Source: Ahaetulla prasina (taxonomy: Eukaryota; Chordata; Lepidosauria; Squamata; Colubridae). From it: a stretch of 64,000 nucleotides of DNA. Shown here piece after piece: positions 42,838 through 54,800 of this stretch. The stretch spans positions 148,365,298-148,429,297 of the forward strand of contig NC_080542.1 of the NCBI RefSeq assembly GCF_028640845.1. Direction: 5' to 3'. Both the position numbers and the translations under genes were made by a program. The notes beneath the pieces were generated by a model. The model was not told the DNA's origin, did no database searches, and saw only the letters and a list, made by a program, of their open reading frames with translations. The stretch's first letter is position 1, and every line of letters begins with the position of its first letter.

Positions 42838-45800
42838 CTGGATGGGAAGGAGATAGAAAGATTTCGAAACCAGCTTCGGGAGAAACGCTAAACTGGCATT
42901 GGCGATTCCCCCCCCCCCGGCAGATTTCGCAGCTACGCCAAAGCAACAAGCACAAACAAACCATCATGGGCTTCCCTCCCCTGACGTAGAGGTGGGGTAG
43001 TGTAAAGTTAAAGGCGATAGAAGAGAAATACGTGTTGCTCGGGGTTCAGCTAGTGGGGCCACAGGTGCTCTCTGAGCTTGGTGGTTTTCTTGCAGACATT
43101 TCGTGACTCAGCTAAAGAACGTCATCAGTGATGAAGGGAGGGAGGGAGGGAAGGAGGGAGGAAGAGGAGGAGGAGGCAACCATGGGGTCCTTGGTGCTCT
43201 CCGAGACTGCTTATTTTCTAGCAGGCGTTTCATTACCCAACTAGGGAATGTCATCAGTGCTAGAAGGGGGGAGGGAGAGGAGGACCGTGGGAGTCCTGGG
43301 TGCTCTCTGAGCTGGGGGATTTTCTTGCAGATGTCTTGTGATCCAACTAGGGAACGTCATCAGTGATGGAAGGGAATGGGGGTTTGTGGAGAGGAGGAGA
43401 AGGATCTCCTGCATGAACAGTGGGCTGGACTAGAAGACCTCCAAGGTTCCATCCAATCTGTTATTCGGAGGAGGGGGAGAAGGAAAGAAGGGTCCCTTTC
43501 TTGAGCAGGGTTTGGACTAGAAGACCTCCTGTGTCCCTTCCACGTCTATGATTCCCTTCTGAATTGGTATTGGCTCACCTGACACTCCCACTCACCCTTG
43601 TCCATCTCGCCTGCCACTGGTTTTCCCCAACCTCAAATGGCCGCCTCAGGGATGGTGCAAAGGCCCTCAAATGGGGTGTGTATGTGTGTGTGAGAGAGAG
43701 ACATTTACCTTGCATTTGAGGAAGAATTCCTTGTAGCCCCCTTTGAGGATGTAGAGCTCTGGGTAGTGCAGGGTGGGATACTGGTTGCCCAGCCGGTCCC
43801 TTTCTCTGACGAATCGGCACCTGGAAGAGGAGGAGGAAGAAAAAAAGGAGGAAGAGGAAGAATTTGGAGGAATACAAAAAAGAGGAAGAGGGGGGAATAG
43901 GAAGAGAAGAAGAGGAGGAAGACAAGGAAAAGGGAAGAGGAGGATTTGGCCCCAGGAGGAAAAGGAAGAGAAGAAGAGGAAAAAGACGTTTCTGTCACTA
44001 AACAAACTGTTGTATTTACTAAATATATATGGCACTCATCTCCCAATTAACCAGCGGCATAAAAACCAAGAGAAAATGAAAAATGTGAAAATTAACACAC
44101 ACACCCCAAAATGGGGGGTTCCTTGGTTCTCTGTGGAGCTCAGTCGCTTCCTTGCAGACGTCTCATCACCATACTAGGTAACAGCATCAGGACAGATTGG
44201 GAAATTGAGCCAAGGAGGAATGGGAGCAGGAGAGAACGGACTAAATTAAAGATGTAGGAGCTAAATGAAGACGGACCCATTCTCTCCCTCAGCTCATCCG
44301 AAGCCCCAAACCAGCAAGTCCTCAAGGTTGGGGAGCATGGTTTTTGGGTTACTTACATCCGGGGGGCCCGCTCAGAGGAGAACTCGCAGTGGAAGACGAC
44401 AATGATGCGCTTGTTGCCAGAGGACACTATGGGTTTTTTCAGCAGAAAGTCTTCTACGTCTTGCTCCATTGGGAGGTTGATGGCGCCCTGGAGAGGATGA
44501 CGAGTAAACCACAAGTAAAACCTCGAATAGGGTTGCCTCAAGCAGACCAGTCTCCTGGCTCTGCTTCACAACTACACAATGTTAGGAGCAAGAGTTCCCG
44601 GCAACATTGGTCGTGCATTCAATTGTGATGCTGTGCATCTCTCACACAATTTATCAAACAAATTTCAAGTATTAAAAATTACACAGCTGAAAATAGGATC
44701 GCAGGTGGTCCTGACTGACGATGCCAACGGAGGCCGACGTTTCTGTTGATGAGCGAGAAAGTGGAGCGAGTTTGGCCCCATTTTACGACCTTGCAACCAG
44801 TGAATCCCTGCAGTTGTTCAGTTAGCAGCATGGTCATTAAGTGACTCTGGCTTCCCTATTGAATTTGCTGGTCAGAAGGTCACAAAAGGAGATACTTGCA
44901 CGACCATCATAATCACGAGTCAAGCTGCCAATTGTCCAAATTGGGATCGCCTGACTGTGGGGATGCTGCAACAGTCATTAAGTGTGGCGGTTGTTAAGTC
45001 GATCTGGCTTTTCACAACAAAGGCAGCATGCAAAGCTGTAAAATGGGACGAAACTCACTTATCACAAATCAGAAGAATCACACTCGAGCTGGAAGGGACC
45101 TTGGAGGTCATCTAGTCTAACCCCCACCTGAAGTAGGAGACCCTTACAGAATCATACAATCAGAGTTGGAAGGGATCTTGGAGGTCATCTAGTAGTCCAA
45201 TCCCCTGCTCAAGCAGACACTTAGAAAGAGTTGGAAGGGACCTTGGAGGTCATCTAATCCAACCCCCAGCTCAAGCAGGAGACCCTCTACCATTTCAGGC
45301 AGATGGCTCTCCAGCCTTTTCCCCAAAACTCTCCAGTGATGGAGCATGTGTAACTCCTGGCAACAAGCCCTTCCACCAGCCTTCCCTGAACCGTCTAGCT
45401 CAGCAACCTAAATTTGGGCCTCCGTGGTGGATGTAAGTTGAGGACTTGCCTGGATTACTATGTCCAATGACTTCGTCTGGGCAAAGTAACTGAGCTGGAC
45501 AGTTAAGTCCACCTTTCTGTGCAATGGGCAGATCAGAGCATTTCCATTTCTGCTCTTTTGGGACAACACAAATTTTAAGGATCTGGCACCAGTTTCATCA
45601 CAGCAACAGCTGGATCACAGTTGGCCATGTGGAAGTCACCGCTTCCTCTATTGTAACCGAGGCTGATCCTCGATGAGGGCCCTTCCACCCCGTCTATACC
45701 TTGATGTGACCCCCGTCGTACTCGTAGGGGAACCTGCAATCGATGATCACGCACTGTGTGATGAAGACGGAGAAGTTGCCTTTCAGGATGGCGACTATCT

Positions 45801-48800
45801 GAAAAAAAAGAAAAGAAAAAAGACTAAATAAATAAATGAATAAAAGGATGAGAATTAAGTTTGAGCACTTTGACAAATTAATTAAACTTAGAATGAAAGA
45901 GCTGGAAGGGACCTTGGAGGTCATCCAGTCCAACCCTCTGCAAAAGCAGGAGACCCTTACGGAATTACAGAACGAGAGTTGGAAGGGACCTTGGAGTCCA
46001 ACTTCTACTTCAAACCCCTGCTCAAGCAGAAAACCCTTACAGAATCATAAAATAACAGTTTCTTCTTGAAAGCCTGTGATGGAGCACCCAGAAGTTCCAG
46101 TGGCAAGCTGTTCCACAGGTTTATTGTTCTCACTGTCAGAAAAATTCTCTTATTTCTAGGTTGAATCTCTCCTTGTCTGGTTTTTGGGTGCTTTGGAAAA
46201 TGGGTTGTCCCCCTCTTCTTTGAGTGACAGCCCCTCAAATATCAGAACACTGATATCATGCAATTAAAGAAATTCAAGTAATTAGGGAAAATGAATGCAG
46301 ATGGATCTGGGAAATGTGTGCTTATTTTAACATCCCAGAACGCTTTCCATCCCCATCAGAAAAACAGATCCCTCGACTCCTGAGGGAGGTCACGTACCAT
46401 TTCTGGACTGATGTACTTCAAGTCCTGATGTTTGCCATCAACGGTGTGGAAGAGGTAACCCTGCAAAGAGATGACAAAAAATTGTTGCTTGGAGGGAGAC
46501 ACGCACACATTCCACCTGGCGCACGTTGCGAAGAGAAGCCAATTATTAACTCGGAGAAGTCAAGGGGTTAGGGAGAAAGAGAAGGAATTACCTTTGAAAA
46601 GTCTCCAATGAGGTCTCTCTGGTCCCTATCCAACACGTTGCCTATTTCCAAAGAGGAAGAGCAGGTGGGACTCTACCAGAGGGAAAAATAAGAAATAATA
46701 ATAACAACAACAACCACCACAACAATAATAATAAATTTATTACATTTTAGGAAGCAAATATGCAAAAATGGAAAACAGTTCTAGCAGCAAATGGAGAGAA
46801 CTTTGGTGAAGTCAATATCAGACGAGGAATCTTCCAGGGGGACTCAACATCGCATTAATTCCATTGACAATAATCCTACAAAACACAAAACTGGGATACC
46901 AAATCTCAAGCCAACATGGGAAGATAAACCATCTACTTATACATAGATGACTTAAAAATGTATGCAAAAAGCCCCACTGAACTTAAATCAATACACAACA
47001 TAGTGCAACTGTTCAGCAGCGACATCAAAATGAACTCTGGACTTGAAAAATGTGCTATATTATCCATGCAGCAAGGAAAAATGGAAAAAATAGAAGGAAT
47101 ATAACTGAGAAATGGAAACATAGTATAAGCATTAGCAAAAGATGATGGTTACAAATACAAATATTGGAAGCAGATAACATCTTGAATGGAAAAGTCAAAG
47201 AGTCAAAGCAAAAGAAATATATCAAGAGGGTCCGCAAAATATTAAAATCAAAGCTGAATGCTGGAAATATAATTAAAGACATTAATACATAATAATTCCA
47301 GTGATATGCTACTCAGCTGGAATCATCAACTGGACTTTGGCTGAACTAGAAAACCTGGACCGGAAAACGCACAAACTTTTGAATATGTAACACGCTTTAC
47401 ATCCACAAAGTGACATCAACAGGTTGTACCTGCCAAGAAAAATAGGGGTCAGAGGGCTATTGCAAATCTATCGAACTGTGGAAGAAGAAAAACAAAGTTT
47501 GAATGATTATGTGAACCAAAGTACAAAAAAATTGCTGCAGGCTGTAAAAACAGAGAACATTATAAAAAACAACAGAAACAAAGGCAGAATATAAGGAAAA
47601 ACAGCTGGATGACAGATTAAATAGATGGAAAACCATAGCTTTGCATGGACAGCACTTGAAAAACATTGAAGGAAAATGTGATGACAACTTTACATGGGCA
47701 TGGCTTAAGATGAGAACCATCAAGAAAAAAACAGAAGGTTTAATACTCGCTGCTCAAGAACAAGCACTACAAACTAATGCCATGAAAGCGAAGATACAAA
47801 AATCCACCAGCAATCCAAACTGCCAACTTTGCAACAACGAAGTCAAAACTGTTTCACATTTAATGTGAATGCAGCAAAATTGCACAAACTGATTATAAAG
47901 CTAGACACGACCAAGTTGCTAAATTAATCCACTGGTCATTATGTAAAAAATACAACTTGCCTGTATCCAAAAAGTCATGGGAACATAAAGTGGAAAGTTA
48001 TAGAAAATGAGAAGGTAAAGATCTTGTGGGACTTTCGAATACAGACGGATCGTCACTTGGAACACAACACGCCAGATATCACAATTGTTGAAAATCGAAA
48101 CGTGTAATTTATTGACATTGCGGTACCAGGAGATGCCAGAGTCAAAGAAAAAGAACAGGGAAAAAATCATGAAATATCGCGACCTGGCCATCGAAACTAC
48201 AAGGCTATGGATGAAACATGTAACCGTGATACCCATTGTCATCGGGGCACTTGGTACCATGTCCAAGAATTTTATAATATACATCAACAAATTGCAGCTT
48301 CCTGCAATAACACCAGCAGAACTACAAAAAACTGCACTACTTGGAACATCGTACATCTTAAGAAGGTACTTGGTTGATACCTAGGATGTTGGCAGCAACC
48401 CATATCAACCATTAGCACCAGCCAATGATATTTGTGATGAAAATACAAATCGCTCTGTGGACTAAGTTTCATGTTTAATAAATAAAGTGTATAATAATAA
48501 TAGTCTGGATAGTGGATGTGGTAGGGCCTGGAGATAGCAGAATAGAAGAGAAAGAACTGGAGAACAAAATTTTGGTTACCACCTTCAAAGCGCTCCATGG
48601 CTTAGGGCCGCATGCCTCCCACCGACCCGTACGCTCTCACAGAGGGTCTTCTCAGGGTGCCGTCCGCCAAACAATGTCGGCTGGCGGCCACCAGGGGAAG
48701 GGCCTTCTCTGTGGGAGCTCCTACGCTCTGGAACGAACTTCCTCCTGGACTACGTCAAGTGCCTGATCTTCGGACCTTTCGCCGTGAGCTCAAAACGCAT

Positions 48801-51800
48801 TTATTTATTCAAGCGGGACTGGCATAATATTAATATTTTTAATGTTTTTAATATTTTTAATATTTTAAAATTTTAACTGGGGTTTTATTATTATATGGTT
48901 TATAATTTTAAATTTTAAACTTTTAAATGTGGCCATTTTTTCTAAATATGCTCGGTTTTAAATTGTCGTTTTAATTGTACATTTCTGTGTTTTTTATCTT
49001 TTGACTGTACACCGCCCTGAGTCCTTCGGGAGAAGGGCGGTATAAAAATTTAATAAATAATAATAAATAATAATAAATAATAAAATACGAAGACCTACAA
49101 GTAGAAATAGAACGACTATGGCAAAGGCAAGCAAGGGTAGTACTGATAGTCATAGGGGCCTTTGGTGCAGTCCCAAAAGAACCGAAGCACCACTTCAACG
49201 CCATAGGCATTGACAAATTTGCCAGTCAATTGTAGCAGGCAGCTTTACTTGGAACTGCTTCCATCCTGCAACAATCTCTGTGACTCTCTCAAACATCCAT
49301 ATTTGCTTATCCCAGGTCCTTGGTAAGGACTTGATAGGTAGACAAAAATGGCAAACCCAGTCTGAACATCTGGCTGACTGTGCGATGATTAATAATATGG
49401 CTGAAAGCAGAGATCATTTTAATTGCATTTTTATTATTAAATGTAATTGTGTTGGAGTGTTATATATTTGTCTTGAAAAGTAACAAGAGACTGGCAAGGA
49501 GAAAAAATAAAAAAAAAAATACTCAGACTGGTTTGGACTCTCCCTCTGGAAGAAGCTAACCGAGAACTCCATCAAGAATCCCTTAGAAGGTCATCTTGGC
49601 CATTTGTGATCTCCAAAATGTCTTTATGAATTATATCTGCCCTTTCTAGGAAAAGTAAAATCTGCTCGGGGTAAAGGATATTAAAACGAGCCAGGAAGGA
49701 AAGATAAAGAAAAGGCCATAAGGAGAGCTTTCAAGTCTGTCTTGAGCAGGGAATGAAGGACAGAAGGGACCTCGGGTGAGGCTACCTCTCTGGCTGGCTG
49801 TCTATCCATTTACATCTATCTATACCTATATCTCTACCTATCCATCCATCCACCCTCCTATCTTTCTATCTTCCTAACTATCTACCTACCTATCTAGGGA
49901 CCTTGCGGGGTCTTCTAGTCCATCCTCATGGTCAGGCAATAGACCCTTACAGAATCATAGAAGACCTGGAAGGGACCTTGGAAGTCTAGTCCAACTCCCT
50001 GCTTGAGCAGGAGGCCCTAACAAAAATACATATTTGAAAGGGACCTTAGAGGTCTTCTAGTCCAACCCCCTGCTCAAGCAGGAGAATCTATGGCCTATAG
50101 CATTTCTGACAAATGGTTGTCAAATTACTTCTTAAAATCCTTCTAAAAGTCTTTCAACCTTTTAAACATCTAAAAACAAGCCATTCCACCAATTGATTAC
50201 TCTCATTGTCAGTCCTAGGTTGCTTCTCTTTGATTAATTTCCATCTGTTGTTTCTTCTCCTGCCTTCAGGTTCTTTAGAGAATAGGTTGACCCCCCTCTT
50301 CTTTGGGGCAGCTCCCCAATGTTGGAAGAGGCTATCGTGTCTCCCCTAGTTCTTCTCTTCATAAAACCAGACATCCCCAATCCCTGCAATCATCCTTTTT
50401 ATGTTTTCACAAACCCCCAAGCCAGTGGTGAAATTCAGGCAGTTCTATCCAGCTCGAGTGAACCGGTAGCGCTGGCACCAGGAGGCTCTGCCCCCCCCCC
50501 CCGCCTGGATGTCATCACATCTTGTTTCTGACCCTCTGTGCATGCCATGCAGAAAGCGCTGCACGTGTGGAGGAGGTGCGCACAAGTGTAGCGAGTGCAT
50601 GCGCTCAAATTTGCAAACGGGTAGCAAAGGTGAGTGGATGTCATCCCCGCTCCAAGCCCCCAAGTCATTTGTTGCTCTTCTCTGTCTGATGCCCCCCAAA
50701 ATGGATGTTCCTACAGAGGCTTCTAAGATACAACAAAGGGGCAGCTTTGCAAGAGCGACCATCCCTGCATCCGGCCTTATCGCGGCCTTATCTCCATCGG
50801 CTACCAACCGTGGTTTCTTCTGCATCTTCCGTGTGGCTGTTTCTCCTCCTTTTACCGAAAGCCGGGACGCTCTCTTCGACGGCCTTCTCTGTTCTTTTCA
50901 CTGCGGCCTTCTTAGCCAGGTTGCGAGTTGTGTTGCTCAGTTTGTGCTGCTGGCTCTGGGTGGAAGCCAAAGCAGGGCAGGGAGGGAGTGAGGGGAGGAG
51001 GAGGAGGGGAAGTATTACAGGTGAGTAGAAGGGATCCTGTTGGCCTTTTATGCTCTGTAAGAGTTGATGGACACTATCCCAAGACAAAAAACAACCCCAA
51101 AATTCAAAAGTGGGGGGTAGGTGGGGTGGGGGAGAGAAGGGACAAGCAGAGCCCACCTTTTGCAAACACTCAGGATCTCAGTCACCAAGATGAGGCAGTT
51201 ATGGATATCAACATGCATGCACACCAAAAGAGTCAAAGGGGAGATTTAATTGTGGATATCTAAACACACACATCAAAAAGGGAAGACTTAATTGTGGATA
51301 TCAAAATATACACACCCGAAGGAGGAAACCTAAACAGGGGCTGACAAAGCTTGAACCCTGCAAAGGAACACAACAAGGACACCCAACACACCGTGCCCGA
51401 CAAAAAACTGGGGGCTTCCCTTCAAAGCCCCGTCCGTCATTTGAGTAGCAATGTCTCTACTGGCATTAAAGCCTCCTCTTAACTGCCCCAGGCAGAGCAA
51501 AAGTGAGCAGAATAAGAGAGCTGGAAGGGACCTCAGAGGTCATCTAGTCCAACCCCCAGCTCGAGCAGGAAACCATGACGGAATGATGGAATGAGAGTTG
51601 GAAGGGTCCTTGGAGGCCATCTAACCCATACTCCTGGTCGAGCAGAATCACAGAATAGGATGGGACCTTAGAAGTCATGTAGTCCAACCCTCTGCTCCAA
51701 GGGGAGAATGTTACAGAATCACAGTCGAAAGGGACCCTGGAGACCATCCAGTCCAATCCCCTGCTCAACCAGCAGTCTTAACAGAAATCGGGAGGGAGGG

Positions 51801-54800
51801 AGGTGGGGGGTTTGCTTTAAAGCAAGCTTAAAAATCCAACTTTGCTTCGAAACCCCAAAGTTACCTGGAGGTCCTTGCTCTTAGCGACCACCAGAGGAGC
51901 AGTCCAAAGGCACGACATATTGGAAGCCGTCTCATCTTCCCTCTGGAGACAAAAGCGGGTGGGGGTGGGGGGAGAAAACCACACCAGGAATTATAAAAAT
52001 ATATATGATGAAGCTCCTTGGTTGTTCTTTTTCTTGCTGGCAATCGTCAAGATTTCCAGGTTGGTTAAAAAAAAAAAACCACCCCAGAAATGGCTTTAGG
52101 ATTGCAGTTCTATACAGGTAGTCCTTGACTTATAACCATCACTGAGCCCAAAATTTAAGTTGCCAAGGGAGACGGTTGTCAAGTTTTGCCCCATTTCACC
52201 AGCTTTCTTGCCACCATCATGAAGTGAATCCCCGCAGTTTGGAAACGTGGTTGAGTGAAACTGGTTTACCCCTTTGATGTCGGATGATCACAAAAAGGGG
52301 ACCACATGACTCTGGGGACACTGCGGCCATCGGAAATACAGGTCAGCTTCCAGGCACCTGAACGGACGCAATCTGATGATGCCATGGTCGTAAGTGTGAA
52401 AAGGGGTCCTATGTCCTCTTTTTTTCAGTGCTGTTATTAACGGTCACTAAATGAACCATTATAATTTGAGGAATTCCTATTTGCAAAACTGATCCATTTT
52501 TATCTGCTGGCAAAGATGTTCAACTTGTGACAAACTAATTTTTGGAAACAATGTCAATTAACAATGCGGGTGGTCTTTGACTTACGACCACAATCGAGCC
52601 CAACGTTTCTGTGGCTAAGTGAAACATTTGTCAAGAGAGTTTCACCCCATTTTACGACCTTCCGTGTCACCATCGTTAAGTGAATCGCTGCACTTGTTAG
52701 CTTGTTAAGTGAACTGGGCTTTCCCATTTGACTTTGATGGCCAGAAGGTCACAAAAGGGGATCTCCTAACCCTTTGTGGTTACGATACTGCGTCCGTCGT
52801 AAATAGGAGACAGTTGCCAGAGGTCTGAATTTGGATCACGTGTCCATGCGATGGTTGTTAAGTGTGAAAAATGAGTGATCCGTCCCTTTTTTTCAGTGCC
52901 ATTGTAACGTCGAATAGTCACTAAAGGAACTGTATTTATTACATGTAGAAGAAGAGTGAGGAAGAGGAAGAAGAGGAAGGAAGATAAGAGGAGGAGGGAG
53001 ATGTGGATTTGGTCTCAGGAGGAAGAAGAGGGTTTGGTCAGTAAACAAACTGTTGTAAGTCGGGGACCACCTGTATTTAAATGTATACGGCACTCCTCTC
53101 ACAATTAACCAACAGCATAAAAACAAGGAGACACCAATATGAAAAATGTGAAAATTAACAATAAACTTGGGGTCCTTTAATGCTCCCTGGAATTCGGTTG
53201 CTTAGATGTCTCATCACCAAACTTGGTAACGACATCAGGGCAGATTGGAAAATTGAGTCGAGGAGGAACAGAAGTGGGAGAGAAGGGACCGAATTAAAGA
53301 CGGTGAAGATGTTCCGATTGTGACAAACTTACATTTTTGGAAACAATATATCAATAAAAAATATGTCATTTTTGGGGGGCGGCACAAATAAGTCCCAGCA
53401 TCGCAGGGTAACATTAACATAAAGAGCCAAACCGTTTTCCTATTGCAATAATTCCAGGGGGGAAATTCCGGCGATGGAAACTTTTCGTCAAAAGCGACCT
53501 CACAACTATGACAAAGGTTTTTTTTTTAAGTCTACAGAATTTTGTTCTTGTTATTTTTAAAAATAAACATTATCTTTGCAATATTGCAAGGAAGCCAATT
53601 ACTTTGAACTCTCCCTTGGGAAGAAGCTGGCCATACTGCAATTACCAAGAACTAAACCAGCATACTTACAGTGCTATCCGGGCCATCCATCATCTCTAAA
53701 AAGCCATCGTCGTTTTCCGTTACCGTGATTTGTTCAGACAGCAGACGTGGGAATGCAGGGATCTCCGTTTCGGTATCGTTTTCAATATTTTGACCGCTGG
53801 AGAACTAAAGCAAAGGATATTTTCTTGGAAAAATACAGATGGAGAGACATTGGTCCCAAGTCCCTTTTTTCAGTGCCATTGTAACGTCGAATAGTCACTA
53901 AAGGAACTGTATTTATTACATGTAGAAGAAGAGTGAGGAAGAGGAAGAAGAGGAAGGAAGATAAGAGGAGGAGGGAGATGTGGATTTGGTCTCAGGAGGA
54001 AGAAGAGGGTTTGGTCAGTAAACAAACTGTTGTAAGTCGGGGACCACCTGTATTTAAATGTATACGGCACTCCTCTCACAATTAACCAACAGCATAAAAC
54101 AAGGAGACACCAATATGAAAAATGTGAAAATTAACAATAAACTTGGGGTCCTTTAATGCTCCCTGGAATTCGGTTGCTTAGATGTCTCATCACCAAACTT
54201 GGTAACGACATCAGGGCAGATTGGAAAATTGAGTCGAGGAGGAACAGAAGTGGGAGAGAAGGGACCGAATTAAAGACGGTGAAGATGTTCCGATTGTGAC
54301 AAACTTACATTTTTGGAAACAATATATCAATAAAAAATATGTCATTTTTGGGGGGCGGCACAAATAAGTCCCAGCATCGCAGGGTAACATTAACATAAAG
54401 AGCCAAACCGTTTTCCTATTGCAATAATTCCAGGGGGGAAATTCCGGCGATGGAAACTTTTCGTCAAAAGCGACCTCACAACTATGACAAAGGTTTTTTT
54501 TTTAAGTCTACAGAATTTTGTTCTTGTTATTTTTAAAAATAAACATTATCTTTGCAATATTGCAAGGAAGCCAATTACTTTGAACTCTCCCTTGGGAAGA
54601 AGCTGGCCATACTGCAATTACCAAGAACTAAACCAGCATACTTACAGTGCTATCCGGGCCATCCATCATCTCTAAAAAGCCATCGTCGTTTTCCGTTACC
54701 GTGATTTGTTCAGACAGCAGACGTGGGAATGCAGGGATCTCCGTTTCGGTATCGTTTTCAATATTTTGACCGCTGGAGAACTAAAGCAAAGGATATTTTC

